In this document: piece after piece, positions 13,846 to 18,956 of the stretch
Numbering within the stretch: the stretch's first letter is position 1
Layout of the letters: the number at the start of each line of letters is the position of its first letter
DNA from: a virus
Direction: 5' to 3' (one strand)
Length of the DNA: 21,840 nt
IMG/VR virus record: IMGVR_UViG_3300025012_000842
Location: 1 to 21,840 of that record
Program-made: the position numbers and the translations under genes
The notes under the pieces: model-generated
What the model was told of the DNA's origin: nothing
What the model saw: the letters and a program-made list of their open reading frames with translations, nothing else
The model's database searches: none

Positions 13846-13970
13846 CACCAACGGTTTGCGTTAGTTGCGGCGGGTTGCCGCACCACATTTACAACCGAAG
13901 TTCTCTAATTGGTAGGCGTTGCATGTACAGCCGGGAGCCTTCCCGCCGTCAACTGCACGCATTGTTAGAC
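13846..13970 (-). repeat. attC-like site 6
   Basis: R'' GTCTAAC (13970-13964) and an R' of the form GTTGGTG (13852-13846). The arms pair as CGGCGGG/CCCGCCG, then AGTTG/CAACT and GCGT/ACGC, with extra bases on the R'' side. The loop has an open frame with a Cys-rich peptide. Confidence 0.8.
13863..13963 (-). CDS. Possible 33-aa Cys-rich peptide within attC site 6
   Basis: An ATG placed between the R'' core and L'' (minus strand ...ACAATGCGTGCAG) opens MRAVDGGKAPGCTCNAYQLENFGCKCGAATRRN. It stops at the TAA of the L' arm. It has CxC and CxC pairs like the tails of neighbouring cassette proteins. No Shine-Dalgarno is visible. It may be the remnant of a longer frame whose 5' part was lost, or chance. 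It is listed because the pattern recurs in other sites. The 3' limit is set from the stop within the arm and is approximate. Confidence 0.3.
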
Positions 13971-13974
13971 CGCT

Positions 13975-14088
13975 TCATGGTAGCCACCAACACGGACAAA
14001 TTTGGCGAAGCTGTAATACAACCAAAACCAAACCTATGACTCCAGCCAGCCATACTGTGATAAATATTAGTTCTCGTTTCTTGTTCAT
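13975..14088 (-). CDS. Cassette 6: 37-aa single-span membrane protein
   Basis: ATG 14088 follows AAGGAAAA and encodes MNKKRELIFITVW, then LAGVIGLVLVVLQL, a basic N-terminus followed by one clear hydrophobic span. The tail RQICPCWWLP holds two cysteines and paired tryptophans. It ends 4 bases before the R'' core of site 6. The size, charge pattern and span fit a small inner-membrane protein with the N-terminus inside. Possible roles are superinfection exclusion or membrane modulation, but this is only inference. Confidence 0.6.
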   Translation of the reverse strand: MNKKRELIFITVWLAGVIGLVLVVLQLRQICPCWWLP

Positions 14089-14112
14089 TGATTTTCCTTG
14101 CCCGAAAGAGCG

Positions 14113-14228
14113 GGCTAACGGTTTGCGTTAGCGGTTGGCGGGATTTCTCAAAATCCATTCGGGCAACGCAATACCGGGTAATAATTCATCCGCCAATCCG
14201 CTGCACGCCGTGTTGGGCGGCACATGGG
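14113..14228 (-). repeat. attC-like site 5
   Basis: R'' GCCCAAC (14228-14222) and R' GTTAGCC (14119-14113). The stems TTGGCGG/CCGCCAA, AGCGG/CCGCT and GCGT/ACGC are all perfect, with one T and one extra base bulged. A textbook attC-like fold. Confidence 0.85.
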
Positions 14229-14397
14229 ACGCGCAGTACGCACGATAAAAACCATCTTTACGGATCGAGCCGCCATTTTTCAAAACAATCTTTTCGGTGG
14301 CTTTGGTTGTTTTGGCAGTTGCCAAATGGCGACCACACGAAAAACAGTATTGAGAGTGCATGATCTTACACACGATAGTATCACCTAAAATTTTCAC
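14128..14397 (-). CDS. Cassette 5: small CxxC protein
   Basis: An 89-aa protein from GTG 14397 behind a GGAG motif; an upstream ATG would start inside attC 4 and is less likely. VKILGDTIVCKIMHSQYCFSCGRHLATAK has a C...CxxC cluster, and RKDGFYRAYCASHV adds Cys and His, so one zinc site is likely. The last 29 residues (PPNTACSGLADELLPG ... NPANR) are encoded by attC site 5 and stop at its L' TAA. Family unknown. Confidence 0.6.
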   Translation of the reverse strand: MKILGDTIVCKIMHSQYCFSCGRHLATAKTTKATEKIVLKNGGSIRKDGFYRAYCASHVPPNTACSGLADELLPGIALPEWILRNPANR

Positions 14398-14426
14398 TGT
14401 TTGCTCCTTCTGGCTATAAGGTAGCC

Positions 14427-14516
14427 GCCGAACGGCTTGCGTTAGGCGCATGGGTGGCTATGACTGTCCGATTTTGACCGCCGCCCACCCATGTCGCCTG
14501 CACGCATTTGTTAGCC
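14427..14516 (-). repeat. attC-like site 4
   Basis: R'' GGCTAAC (14516-14510) and R' GTTCGGC (14433-14427). CATGGGTGG pairs with CCACCCATG over 9 bp, extended by GCG/CGC and GCGT/ACGC, with the extra base on the R'' arm. It is a short site of 90 bp. Confidence 0.85.
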
Positions 14517-14520
14517 CGCT

Positions 14521-14685
14521 TCATGACCTCTGAAACTTCCTGCCACACTTCGGACATACTTTCTCGACTTTGTTGCCAGTTTTCCTGACAACAAGTTTCA
14601 CGCCGAACCCACAAAAAATACATCTTGTTTTACGTAGTTCACGAAAAATCTTGGTACTGCTTCCGTGCGGTCTGACAATACTCAT
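14521..14685 (-). CDS. Cassette 4: 54-aa zinc ribbon protein
   Basis: ATG 14685 follows AAAGGATG. MSIVRPHGSSTKIFRELRKTRCIFCGFGVKLVVRKTGNKVEKVCPKCGRKFQRS is a compact zinc ribbon: CIFCG, a two-strand hairpin, then CPKCG, with a basic surface. This is the clearest metal-binding fold in the array and could bind nucleic acid. The stop lies just outside the R'' core of site 4. A longer frame beginning in attC 3 (102 aa) has no Shine-Dalgarno and is rejected as the start. Confidence 0.7.
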   Translation of the reverse strand: MSIVRPHGSSTKIFRELRKTRCIFCGFGVKLVVRKTGNKVEKVCPKCGRKFQRS

Positions 14686-14708
14686 AATTACATCCTTTGC
14701 AAAGTGCC

Positions 14709-14838
14709 AGCTAACGGCTTGCGTTAGCGGCGGGGCTGACCGCACGCAAGACAATAATTTGTGCCATTCGCCACCGTGAAGGATAACCCTTCTTTGCACG
14801 CACAGTAAGCCCCGTCCGACTGCACGCATGTGTTAGGT
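14709..14838 (-). repeat. attC-like site 3
   Basis: R'' ACCTAAC (14838-14832) and R' GTTAGCT (14715-14709). CGGGGC/GCCCCG and CGG/CCG stems with GCGT/ACGC and an extra base on the R'' arm. The R'' core matches exactly the GTTAGGT that starts its own cassette. Confidence 0.85.
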
Positions 14839-15350
14839 GGCTGGAATATGACAATGCACATCACGGCGGCGGCAATCATCCCACCCGCCACAAACATTCT
14901 GACCCTGACCAATGCGGCCGCGAGCACACTGGCGCTCAACATCACAGCAGCCAACGGCTGGGGTAAACCATGTTTGGCTCCGACAAAGATGGGACGACCA
15001 CGCAAAAAGCGAACCGTGCCTTTCATGCAAAAGTCGTGCCACCAATTAGTATTAGTGCGGGCAGGAAGTAGACAGACAACCGTTGCTCCTCGCAGGCTTT
15101 CCGTGTAAGCCTTTTTGACCCACACAGATTGCCGACCAAATGGCGGGTTCATCCAACACGCATGCCACTGTGACCAATCTTGCAAAAGACCATTCTCCTC
15201 AATGGTATATCTTAGTGAACACTTCTTGTTATGCTCGGAAGCACAAACATCAATCACGATGTCAAATTCAGCCTCCAACGGTTTGAAGATACTATCGGGA
15301 GTTTCCCAATCTTCTCTTGCGTGTGCAAACTTCGTATCAAATTTAGCCAT
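14724..15350 (-). CDS. dam: Cassette 3: phage-type DNA N6-adenine methyltransferase (Dam)
   Basis: A 208-aa protein. DTKFAHAREDWETPDSIFKPLEAEFDIVIDVCASEHN and WMNPPFG (residues about 67-73, the catalytic NPPF/DPPY-type motif) mark a phage Dam family methyltransferase. Later parts (VVCLLPARTNTNWWHDFC and RFLRGRPIFVGAKHG) also fit the family. Two oddities follow. A hydrophobic stretch (PLAAVMLSASVLAAALVRVRM and beyond) takes the place of the usual short last strand. The last about 40 residues, with CAC and CLAC pairs, are encoded by attC site 3. The only Shine-Dalgarno candidate, AGGTGG, overlaps the R' core of site 2. It could protect phage DNA from restriction or alter regulation. Confidence 0.8.
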   Translation of the reverse strand: MAKFDTKFAHAREDWETPDSIFKPLEAEFDIVIDVCASEHNKKCSLRYTIEENGLLQDWSQWHACWMNPPFGRQSVWVKKAYTESLRGATVVCLLPARTNTNWWHDFCMKGTVRFLRGRPIFVGAKHGLPQPLAAVMLSASVLAAALVRVRMFVAGGMIAAAVMCIVIFQPPNTCVQSDGAYCACKEGLSFTVANGTNYCLACGQPRR

Positions 15351-15355
15351 AAGCC

Positions 15356-15483
15356 ACCTAACGGTGTGCTTTACCTGCGCTTGGTGGGCTTGGATAAGGT
15401 TTGAGATGTGGATAAAACTTTCGGCTTGGAAACTGCTTTTTTAGGCGCAGACTCCCAAGCGTCAGGTGCAGGCTTTGTTCGGC
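15356..15483 (-). repeat. attC-like site 2
   Basis: R'' GCCGAAC (15483-15477) and R' GTTAGGT (15362-15356). CGCTTGG/CCAAGCG and ACCTG/CAGGT stems are perfect with a bulged T. The two cores of the site do not match each other, but each matches the far core of its own cassette. Confidence 0.85.
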
Positions 15484-15591
15484 GGCGTTATCATCTTCGT
15501 TTTCTTCTTCCAGGCGGCAAACTTCGCACAACTCAAATTCACCGCTTGGGCTTAGATTTGCTGGCAAACAACTACATTCATAAATACCCAT
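15358..15591 (-). CDS. Cassette 2: small Cys-rich acidic protein reading through its attC
   Basis: A 77-aa frame. The part outside the attC, MGIYECSCLPANLSPSGEFELCEVCRLEEENEDD, has CxC and CxxC pairs, one possible zinc site, and an acidic tail. The frame continues through the whole of attC site 2 as a basic segment (LRLKKQFPSRKFYPHLKPYPS...) and stops at the TAG of the R' core GTTAG. The Shine-Dalgarno is weak (GAAGTGAG). It is possible that only the first half is functionally important. Family unknown. Confidence 0.5.
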   Translation of the reverse strand: MGIYECSCLPANLSPSGEFELCEVCRLEEENEDDNAAEQSLHLTLGSLRLKKQFPSRKFYPHLKPYPSPPSAGKAHR

Positions 15592-15623
15592 TTATTTCTC
15601 ACTTCTCGGCTGGCAAGGTAGCC

Positions 15624-15714
15624 GCCGAACGGTTCGCTTTAGTGGCTTGGCGGTTCGTAACCTTCGCAAAAAGACACACCGTACCGCCAAGTCCACTGCA
15701 AGCGTTTGTTAGAC
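15624..15714 (-). repeat. attC-like site 1 (promoter-proximal)
   Basis: R'' GTCTAAC (15714-15708) and R' GTTCGGC (15630-15624). The arms pair as CTTGGCGGT/ACCGCCAAG and AGTGG/CCACT with bulged bases on the R'' side. It is 91 bp long. Confidence 0.85.
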
Positions 15715-15996
15715 CCCGCCCCACATATTGCGAATATCATCAGGGGAGAGACCACTGGACAAAAGAGAAGCAATCATTTGTTTACTCTCTTGTTCATTGC
15801 GATACTCTGGGGTCATTTGGTGCATGACCAAGAGACCAGCCACAACATCATCGCGCTCATCGTGGCTTGACTTGCCCATCATGCGGGCAACTGCGCCGAA
15901 TAAACCAGCCATTGCCATATTGTTTGGGTCATCAGAATCAATCCGCAGACCTGTTTCGCGTTCCATTCGTTCAATCAAATCACTTGCTGCGCTCAT
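15709..15996 (-). CDS. Cassette 1: small helical protein
   Basis: A 95-aa protein with a strong AAGGAG Shine-Dalgarno. MSAASDLIERMERETGLRIDSDDPNNMAMAGLFGAVARMMGK, then DDVVAGLLVMHQMTPEYRNEQESKQMIASLLSSGLSPDDIRNMWGGV is almost all helical with no Cys. The TAA stop lies inside the R'' core (GTCTAAC), a common arrangement in integron cassettes. It is the first cassette after the early operon and so probably the best expressed. Family unknown. Confidence 0.7.
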   Translation of the reverse strand: MSAASDLIERMERETGLRIDSDDPNNMAMAGLFGAVARMMGKSSHDERDDVVAGLLVMHQMTPEYRNEQESKQMIASLLSSGLSPDDIRNMWGGV

Positions 15997-16038
15997 GTTT
16001 TTTCTCCTTTTGGGTGATACCCTGCCAGCAAGACAGGG

Positions 16039-16045
16039 GTCTAAC
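16039..16045 (-). other. 5' boundary core of the cassette array (attI-like junction)
   Basis: The minus strand reads GTTAGAC, the exact partner of the R'' core GTCTAAC of cassette 1. No L'' arm or gene-bearing attC lies beyond it. An imperfect inverted repeat (ATGAGCG at 16052-16058 and CGCACTCAT at 16072-16080) sits just upstream. This is where the cassettes are joined to the phage backbone. Whether it ever worked as an integrase attI site cannot be told from sequence. Confidence 0.5.
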
Positions 16046-16082
16046 TAGGGTATGAGCGGAGTGTACATCGTCGCACTCATTT

Positions 16083-16277
16083 TCAAAAATCCAGCTTGAT
16101 GTACCTTTTCCGCTTTTTGTTTATTACAACATCAGGCACGACTTTCTCAAGTGCCTTTTCCAGGGCGATTTTTACCGCATCAGTCCTGCTCATTTTGTAG
16201 ATCGCATCCTCATTCAATTTATCTGCAAGTGCTTCGATGCAAGGCAGGTAGTCCGTGAGATCAGGTCGGTATTTCAT
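16083..16277 (-). CDS. Small early protein upstream of the cassette array
   Basis: A 64-aa basic helical protein (MKYRPDLTDYLPCIEALADKLNEDAIYKMSRTDAVKIALEKALEKVVPDVVINKKRKRYIKLDF). The middle resembles a ribbon-helix-helix or other small DNA-binding dimer segment (SRTDAVKIALEKAL), but this is tentative. Its start overlaps the previous gene by 17 bases, so it is coupled to it. It is the last backbone gene before the array. Confidence 0.6.
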   Translation of the reverse strand: MKYRPDLTDYLPCIEALADKLNEDAIYKMSRTDAVKIALEKALEKVVPDVVINKKRKRYIKLDF

Positions 16278-16419
16278 CTTCGTTTTCCAGCGCGTCGTGA
16301 TCCTGGACGCATTCCCACTCGCGGGTGAGTGGGTTGTACTCCATCTCGTGATCGCATATCCGGCAGACGGGATCGCCGTCCGGGGATTCGGAGGGAGGGT
16401 CGAAGGTGAGGCGGGTCAT
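16261..16419 (-). CDS. Small CxxC zinc protein of the leftward early operon
   Basis: A 52-aa protein: MTRLTFDPPSESPDGDPVCRICDHEMEYNPLTREWECVQDHDALENEDEIPT. CRICDHEM and WECVQDH give a Cys2-Cys-His zinc site. It is coupled by ATGA to the upstream gene (16416-16419) and overlaps the downstream start. Short Cys-pair proteins of this type are frequent in phage early regions; the role is unknown. Confidence 0.6.
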   Translation of the reverse strand: MTRLTFDPPSESPDGDPVCRICDHEMEYNPLTREWECVQDHDALENEDEIPT

Positions 16420-16682
16420 GCTGGCTCCTGGGCGAGAAGGGCGCGGGCTTCTTCAGGTAATTCCACGAACATCACACCAATTGAGGTTATGTGTTTTCCG
16501 GTCCCGTTACAGACGCGGCACTCAATCATATCATCCGAAAAAACGCCTTTGCCATTACAGTAATCACAATCGCTGAAGTTGTCAGAAAATTTACTGACAA
16601 ACTCCCTCAGTTTCGCATTCTCCGCTTCCAGCGCCGCGATAGTTTGTGTTTGACTACCATGCAATTCTTCGAATTTGTTCAT
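16416..16682 (-). CDS. Coiled-coil protein with DnaJ-like CxxCxGxG repeats
   Basis: An 88-aa protein with an AAAGGAAAA Shine-Dalgarno. The N-terminus (NKFEELHGSQTQTIAALEAENAKLREFVSKF) is a coiled coil. The middle has CDYCNGKGVF and CRVCNGTGKH, two CxxCxGxG units as in the DnaJ zinc domain, enough to bind one zinc. The C-terminal helix is acidic. It is the first gene from the minus promoter at 16708-16737. It may be an adaptor that binds a host protein or nucleic acid. Confidence 0.65.
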   Translation of the reverse strand: MNKFEELHGSQTQTIAALEAENAKLREFVSKFSDNFSDCDYCNGKGVFSDDMIECRVCNGTGKHITSIGVMFVELPEEARALLAQEPA

Positions 16683-16707
16683 GTGCGTTTTCCTTTTCTA
16701 TACCAGG

Positions 16708-16737
16708 ATTATAAAGCAGGAACATTGAATTTGTCAA
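16708..16737 (-). promoter_or_regulatory. Leftward early promoter (sigma70-like)
   Basis: On the minus strand TTGACA (16737-16732) and TATAAT (16713-16708) are both perfect, with an 18-base spacer. It drives the three small early genes and, with no terminator seen between, the whole cassette array down to 11635. Confidence 0.85.
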
Positions 16738-16741
16738 GGGC

Positions 16742-16752
16742 GTTTACTAAAC
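16742..16752. promoter_or_regulatory. Operator candidate 1
   Basis: GTTTACTAAAC is a perfect palindrome around its central base. It lies between the two divergent early promoters, where a repressor could bind. Confidence 0.45.
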
Positions 16753-16780
16753 TGGTTTATAAAGAAGTTACAAAAATGAC

Positions 16781-16792
16781 AGTAAATTTACT
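16781..16792. promoter_or_regulatory. Operator candidate 2 overlapping the plus-strand -35
   Basis: AGTAAATTTACT is a perfect 12-bp palindrome. It shares the TTTACT half with candidate 1 and abuts the -35 TTGACA of the HTH gene promoter. Binding here would block that promoter, possibly by autoregulation. Confidence 0.5.
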
Positions 16793-16820
16793 TGACAACA
16801 CAATCAAGGCGTAGTAATAT
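16792..16820 (+). promoter_or_regulatory. Rightward promoter of the HTH gene (leaderless message)
   Basis: TTGACA (16792-16797), a 17-base spacer and TAATAT (16815-16820) form a near-consensus promoter. Only 6 bases separate the -10 from the ATG at 16827. The transcript must then begin at or within a base of the start codon. Confidence 0.8.
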
Positions 16821-16826
16821 CAGGAC

Positions 16827-17042
16827 ATGGAAAAAAAATACCCCACCCCCCACTCCCGCCGCGTGCTGGGAAATGAATATGAACAGACCCGCCGCGAATA
16901 TGCAAAGCGGGCGCGCAGCCTGCTAAAGAAAGGTTACTCGCTGAGACGGGCCGCGGCGATCATCGGGGTTAGCCACCAAACAATTAATTTATGGATGAAT
17001 ATATACTATCCATCAGATAAGGAGGCGGAAGGGGAAGCGTAA
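16827..17042 (+). CDS. Small helix-turn-helix regulator
   Basis: A 71-aa basic protein. Residues about 24-58 (YAKRARSLLKKGYSLRRAAAIIGVSHQTINLWMNIYYP) form a clear helix-turn-helix with the GYS-x-RxAA-x-xxGVS-x-xTINxW pattern of resolvase/transposase-like or MerR-type HTH domains. There is no other domain. It is transcribed from its own promoter as a leaderless message and sits next to two palindromes. It is a strong candidate for the regulator of the divergent early promoters. The acidic C-terminal tail (DKEAEGEA) is short. Confidence 0.7.
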   Translation: MEKKYPTPHSRRVLGNEYEQTRREYAKRARSLLKKGYSLRRAAAIIGVSHQTINLWMNIYYPSDKEAEGEA

Positions 17043-17086
17043 CCAAAACACATCGCCAGCGTCATGTTGGTGATAGAATAGAAAAA

Positions 17087-17108
17087 GCCCGTCACGTGAA
17101 TGACGGGC
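17087..17108 (-). terminator. Hairpin with T-run facing left
   Basis: GCCCGTC (17087-17093) pairs with GACGGGC (17102-17108), and on the minus strand it is followed by TTTTTC. It would end leftward transcription just before the divergent control region. No minus-strand gene to its right is evident, so it may block antisense reading. Confidence 0.45.
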
Positions 17109-17198
17109 AGGCAACTGAGCAATCATCCTTCTCCGGGATTAGGCTCTTCTCCATCTTACCACAACTCGTGGAAAATGGGAAAGGGCGGAAAGGCAAGA

Positions 17199-17537
17199 AT
17201 GTATCATCCCTACAAATCCAAAACAATCGAACGTATCTCCCTCGCGCAGGTTCCTGTACGCGAGATCACGCCGCAGGAGCAGCTTGACATTCTCGACAGA
17301 GAGATCAAGACGCTCCGCGGCTGGATAACTGTTTATCTCAAGGCGGGGCAGGCCAAAGAAGCTGCCACTCATCAGGCGACACTCGCCCGCTTCGAGATGG
17401 AGCGCGAGCAGATCAAGGCGCACATTTACGCAGACCCCCAGCGTGCCAAACTTGAAAAACGCCTCCCGTTTTTTGACGCTATCCTGGCAAACGACACAGA
17501 GGGAATGCGCCGATTGCTGAAAGCGGTGCGATCATGA
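17199..17537 (+). CDS. Small helical early protein
   Basis: A 112-aa protein from ATG 17199, which follows GGAAAGG. The 145-aa version starting at 17100 begins inside a hairpin and is less likely. YHPYKSKTIERISLAQVPVREITPQEQLDILDREIKTLRGWITVYLKAGQAKEAATHQATLARFEMEREQIKAH is mostly coiled helix. The C-terminal part (FFDAILANDTEGMRRLLKAV) is helical too. It is coupled to the next gene by ATGA. No known family recognised; it lies two genes upstream of recT. Confidence 0.6.
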   Translation: MYHPYKSKTIERISLAQVPVREITPQEQLDILDREIKTLRGWITVYLKAGQAKEAATHQATLARFEMEREQIKAHIYADPQRAKLEKRLPFFDAILANDTEGMRRLLKAVRS

Positions 17538-17752
17538 CCGACAACGATTATTTCGAGTTGATATTCCTGGAACTCTACGCACATGCCGCATTTGAAGCGG
17601 ACGACTGCGACGAGAACCTGAGCGAATGGGCGCACCTATCCCGCACATTGAGTCGGGAGCGAGCCGAGCGAGCCGCCGCACGAGCGCCGCAACCGCCTCC
17701 CGTCTTTGGATCGGCGGAGTGGTTCGCAAGTGTGCCTGAAATTGAACCCTAA
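17534..17752 (+). CDS. Small acidic early protein
   Basis: A 72-aa protein, start fixed by ATGA overlap at 17534. MTDNDYFELIFLELYAHAAFEADDCDENLSEWAHLS is acidic and helical. The next stretch (RERAERAAARAPQPPP) is an Arg/Ala/Pro-rich linker. The function is unknown. It lies just before recT, where phages often place small recombination accessory proteins. Confidence 0.55.
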   Translation: MTDNDYFELIFLELYAHAAFEADDCDENLSEWAHLSRTLSRERAERAAARAPQPPPVFGSAEWFASVPEIEP

Positions 17753-17777
17753 TCACAGAAAGAAAGGAATAAACATC

Positions 17778-18890
17778 ATGCAAAATGCAATCGTAAAAAA
17801 TCCAGTTACCGAATACCTCCGCCAGCCTGACAACTTCCAGGATTTTGTCAACCTGCTTGGAAAAGATGCCGCGCCTTATGTGCAAAGCGTAATCATTGCC
17901 GCGTCCTCCACAGAGGACTTGATGCAATGCACGCCGCAGAGCATTCATAGAGCCGCCTTGCGCGCCGCGTCTCTCGGTTTATCCTGTGACCCCGCCGTAA
18001 AACAGGCATGGCTTATCCCTCGCAATCGAAACATTGCCCCGAAAGGGCAGACCCCGAAGTGGATCAAGGAAGCGCAATTTCAGCCTCATTATTTTGGGGT
18101 TTACTTCCTCGCTATGCGAACGAACAAGTACTGGATCATCAACGTTGCGCCGATCTATGAAGGCCAGCAGGTGTTTGAAAACCCATTGACCGGACTGCAC
18201 GCGGTACAGGAGGAAAATGGATTTATGGGTCAGCCGCAATCCTATAACGCCGCATATTCCCGCAATGTCACTGTGCGACGCGACCAGGGCAAGAAAGTAA
18301 TAGGCTGGCTTGGCTACTACAAGACCACGAAGGGGTTTGAGAAGTCCGTCTATATGTCCTGCGTCGAGATCGAAGAACACGCCATGAACTATGTCAAAGA
18401 CTATTTAGACGACGACGGGAAGATAAAAAACCCAAACTGGAAAGACCCAAAGAAGCGCCCCACGATGGAAATGAAAACCGTCCTGCGTGCGCTTTTGAAT
18501 TGGGCGGATAAGAGCGGCATCGAACACTCTCCGCAACTCAGGGAAGCATTGAGGGCAGATGAGCCGATTGACGTGGAGGCAGAGGATATTCCGGTGACGC
18601 AAGACCTGTCTGCACAGGCAGAGCCGGAGGACATCACTGGCGATTTGGATAAAGATTTTCCACCCGAAACCGACTTGCACCCCATGACCTACGACGAAGC
18701 GAAGCAGGTTGTCGTCAAAGTCAAAGGCGGCAAAGAGAAGTTTATGGGCGAGTTGACCAAAGAGCAACTCGATTATGTGATTGAAAAATCCATCCTGAAC
18801 GAGAAAGTCGAAGCCGCCAGGATTGTGCTTGCCCATGATTTCCAGATGGAAGCCGTGAGCGCAGAACCGGAAAGCCCAAAACTTTTATAA
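17778..18890 (+). CDS. recT: RecT-family single-strand annealing protein
   Basis: The product is 370 aa from ATG 17778 behind AAAGGA; an in-frame start at 17706 lies in the previous gene and is unlikely. The RecT signature is clear. The N-terminal helical part (YVQSVIIAASSTEDLMQCTPQSIHRAALRAASLGLSCDP) is followed by the central core (AWLIPRNRN..., FQPHYFGVYFLAMRTNKYWIINVAPIYEGQQVFE). KVIGWLGYYKTTKGFEKSVYMSCVEIEEHA is typical of the family, as is RPTMEMKTVLRALLNWADKSG. The C-terminal about 90 residues are acidic and variable. It anneals complementary single strands during phage recombination and replication. A partner exonuclease is not evident in the window. Confidence 0.9.
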   Translation: MQNAIVKNPVTEYLRQPDNFQDFVNLLGKDAAPYVQSVIIAASSTEDLMQCTPQSIHRAALRAASLGLSCDPAVKQAWLIPRNRNIAPKGQTPKWIKEAQFQPHYFGVYFLAMRTNKYWIINVAPIYEGQQVFENPLTGLHAVQEENGFMGQPQSYNAAYSRNVTVRRDQGKKVIGWLGYYKTTKGFEKSVYMSCVEIEEHAMNYVKDYLDDDGKIKNPNWKDPKKRPTMEMKTVLRALLNWADKSGIEHSPQLREALRADEPIDVEAEDIPVTQDLSAQAEPEDITGDLDKDFPPETDLHPMTYDEAKQVVVKVKGGKEKFMGELTKEQLDYVIEKSILNEKVEAARIVLAHDFQMEAVSAEPESPKLL

Positions 18891-18900
18891 CCCTATCATC

Positions 18901-18934
18901 CCCCAGCGCGGTTTCTTGGCTCGCCGCGCTGGGG
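18901..18934. other. Strong hairpin after recT
   Basis: CCCCAGCGCG (18901-18910) pairs perfectly with CGCGCTGGGG (18925-18934). No T-run follows, so it is more likely an RNA processing or stability element, or a weak terminator between recT and the next gene. Confidence 0.5.
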
Positions 18935-18940
18935 TGGGCA

Positions 18941-18955
18941 AACATGAAAGAAGGA
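18941..18955 (+). repeat. Leader repeat copy 1
   Basis: AACATGAAAGAAGGA precedes the gene at 18957. The identical 15-mer recurs just before the gene at 19221. It includes the Shine-Dalgarno (GAAGGA) and a possible mini-ORF start. Confidence 0.6.
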
Positions 18956-18956
18956 C

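Noticed and set aside
14521-14829. 102-aa version of the cassette 4 protein
   Set aside because: It would start inside attC 3 and translate both arms. A good Shine-Dalgarno and ATG at 14685 give the compact 54-aa zinc ribbon.
11709-15444. Many plus-strand open frames across the cassette region (for example 12309-12728, 12488-12826, 15115-15444)
   Set aside because: They run antisense to minus-strand genes with better Shine-Dalgarno motifs, have poor composition, and cross several attC arms.
11660-15714. Regularly spaced repeats as a CRISPR array
   Set aside because: The repeats are 83-131 bp imperfect inverted repeats with genes between them. Spacing is 100-600 bp and there are no short unique spacers or cas genes.
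17100-17537. 145-aa start for the gene ending at 17537
   Set aside because: The start lies inside a hairpin without a Shine-Dalgarno. ATG 17199 follows GGAAAGG.
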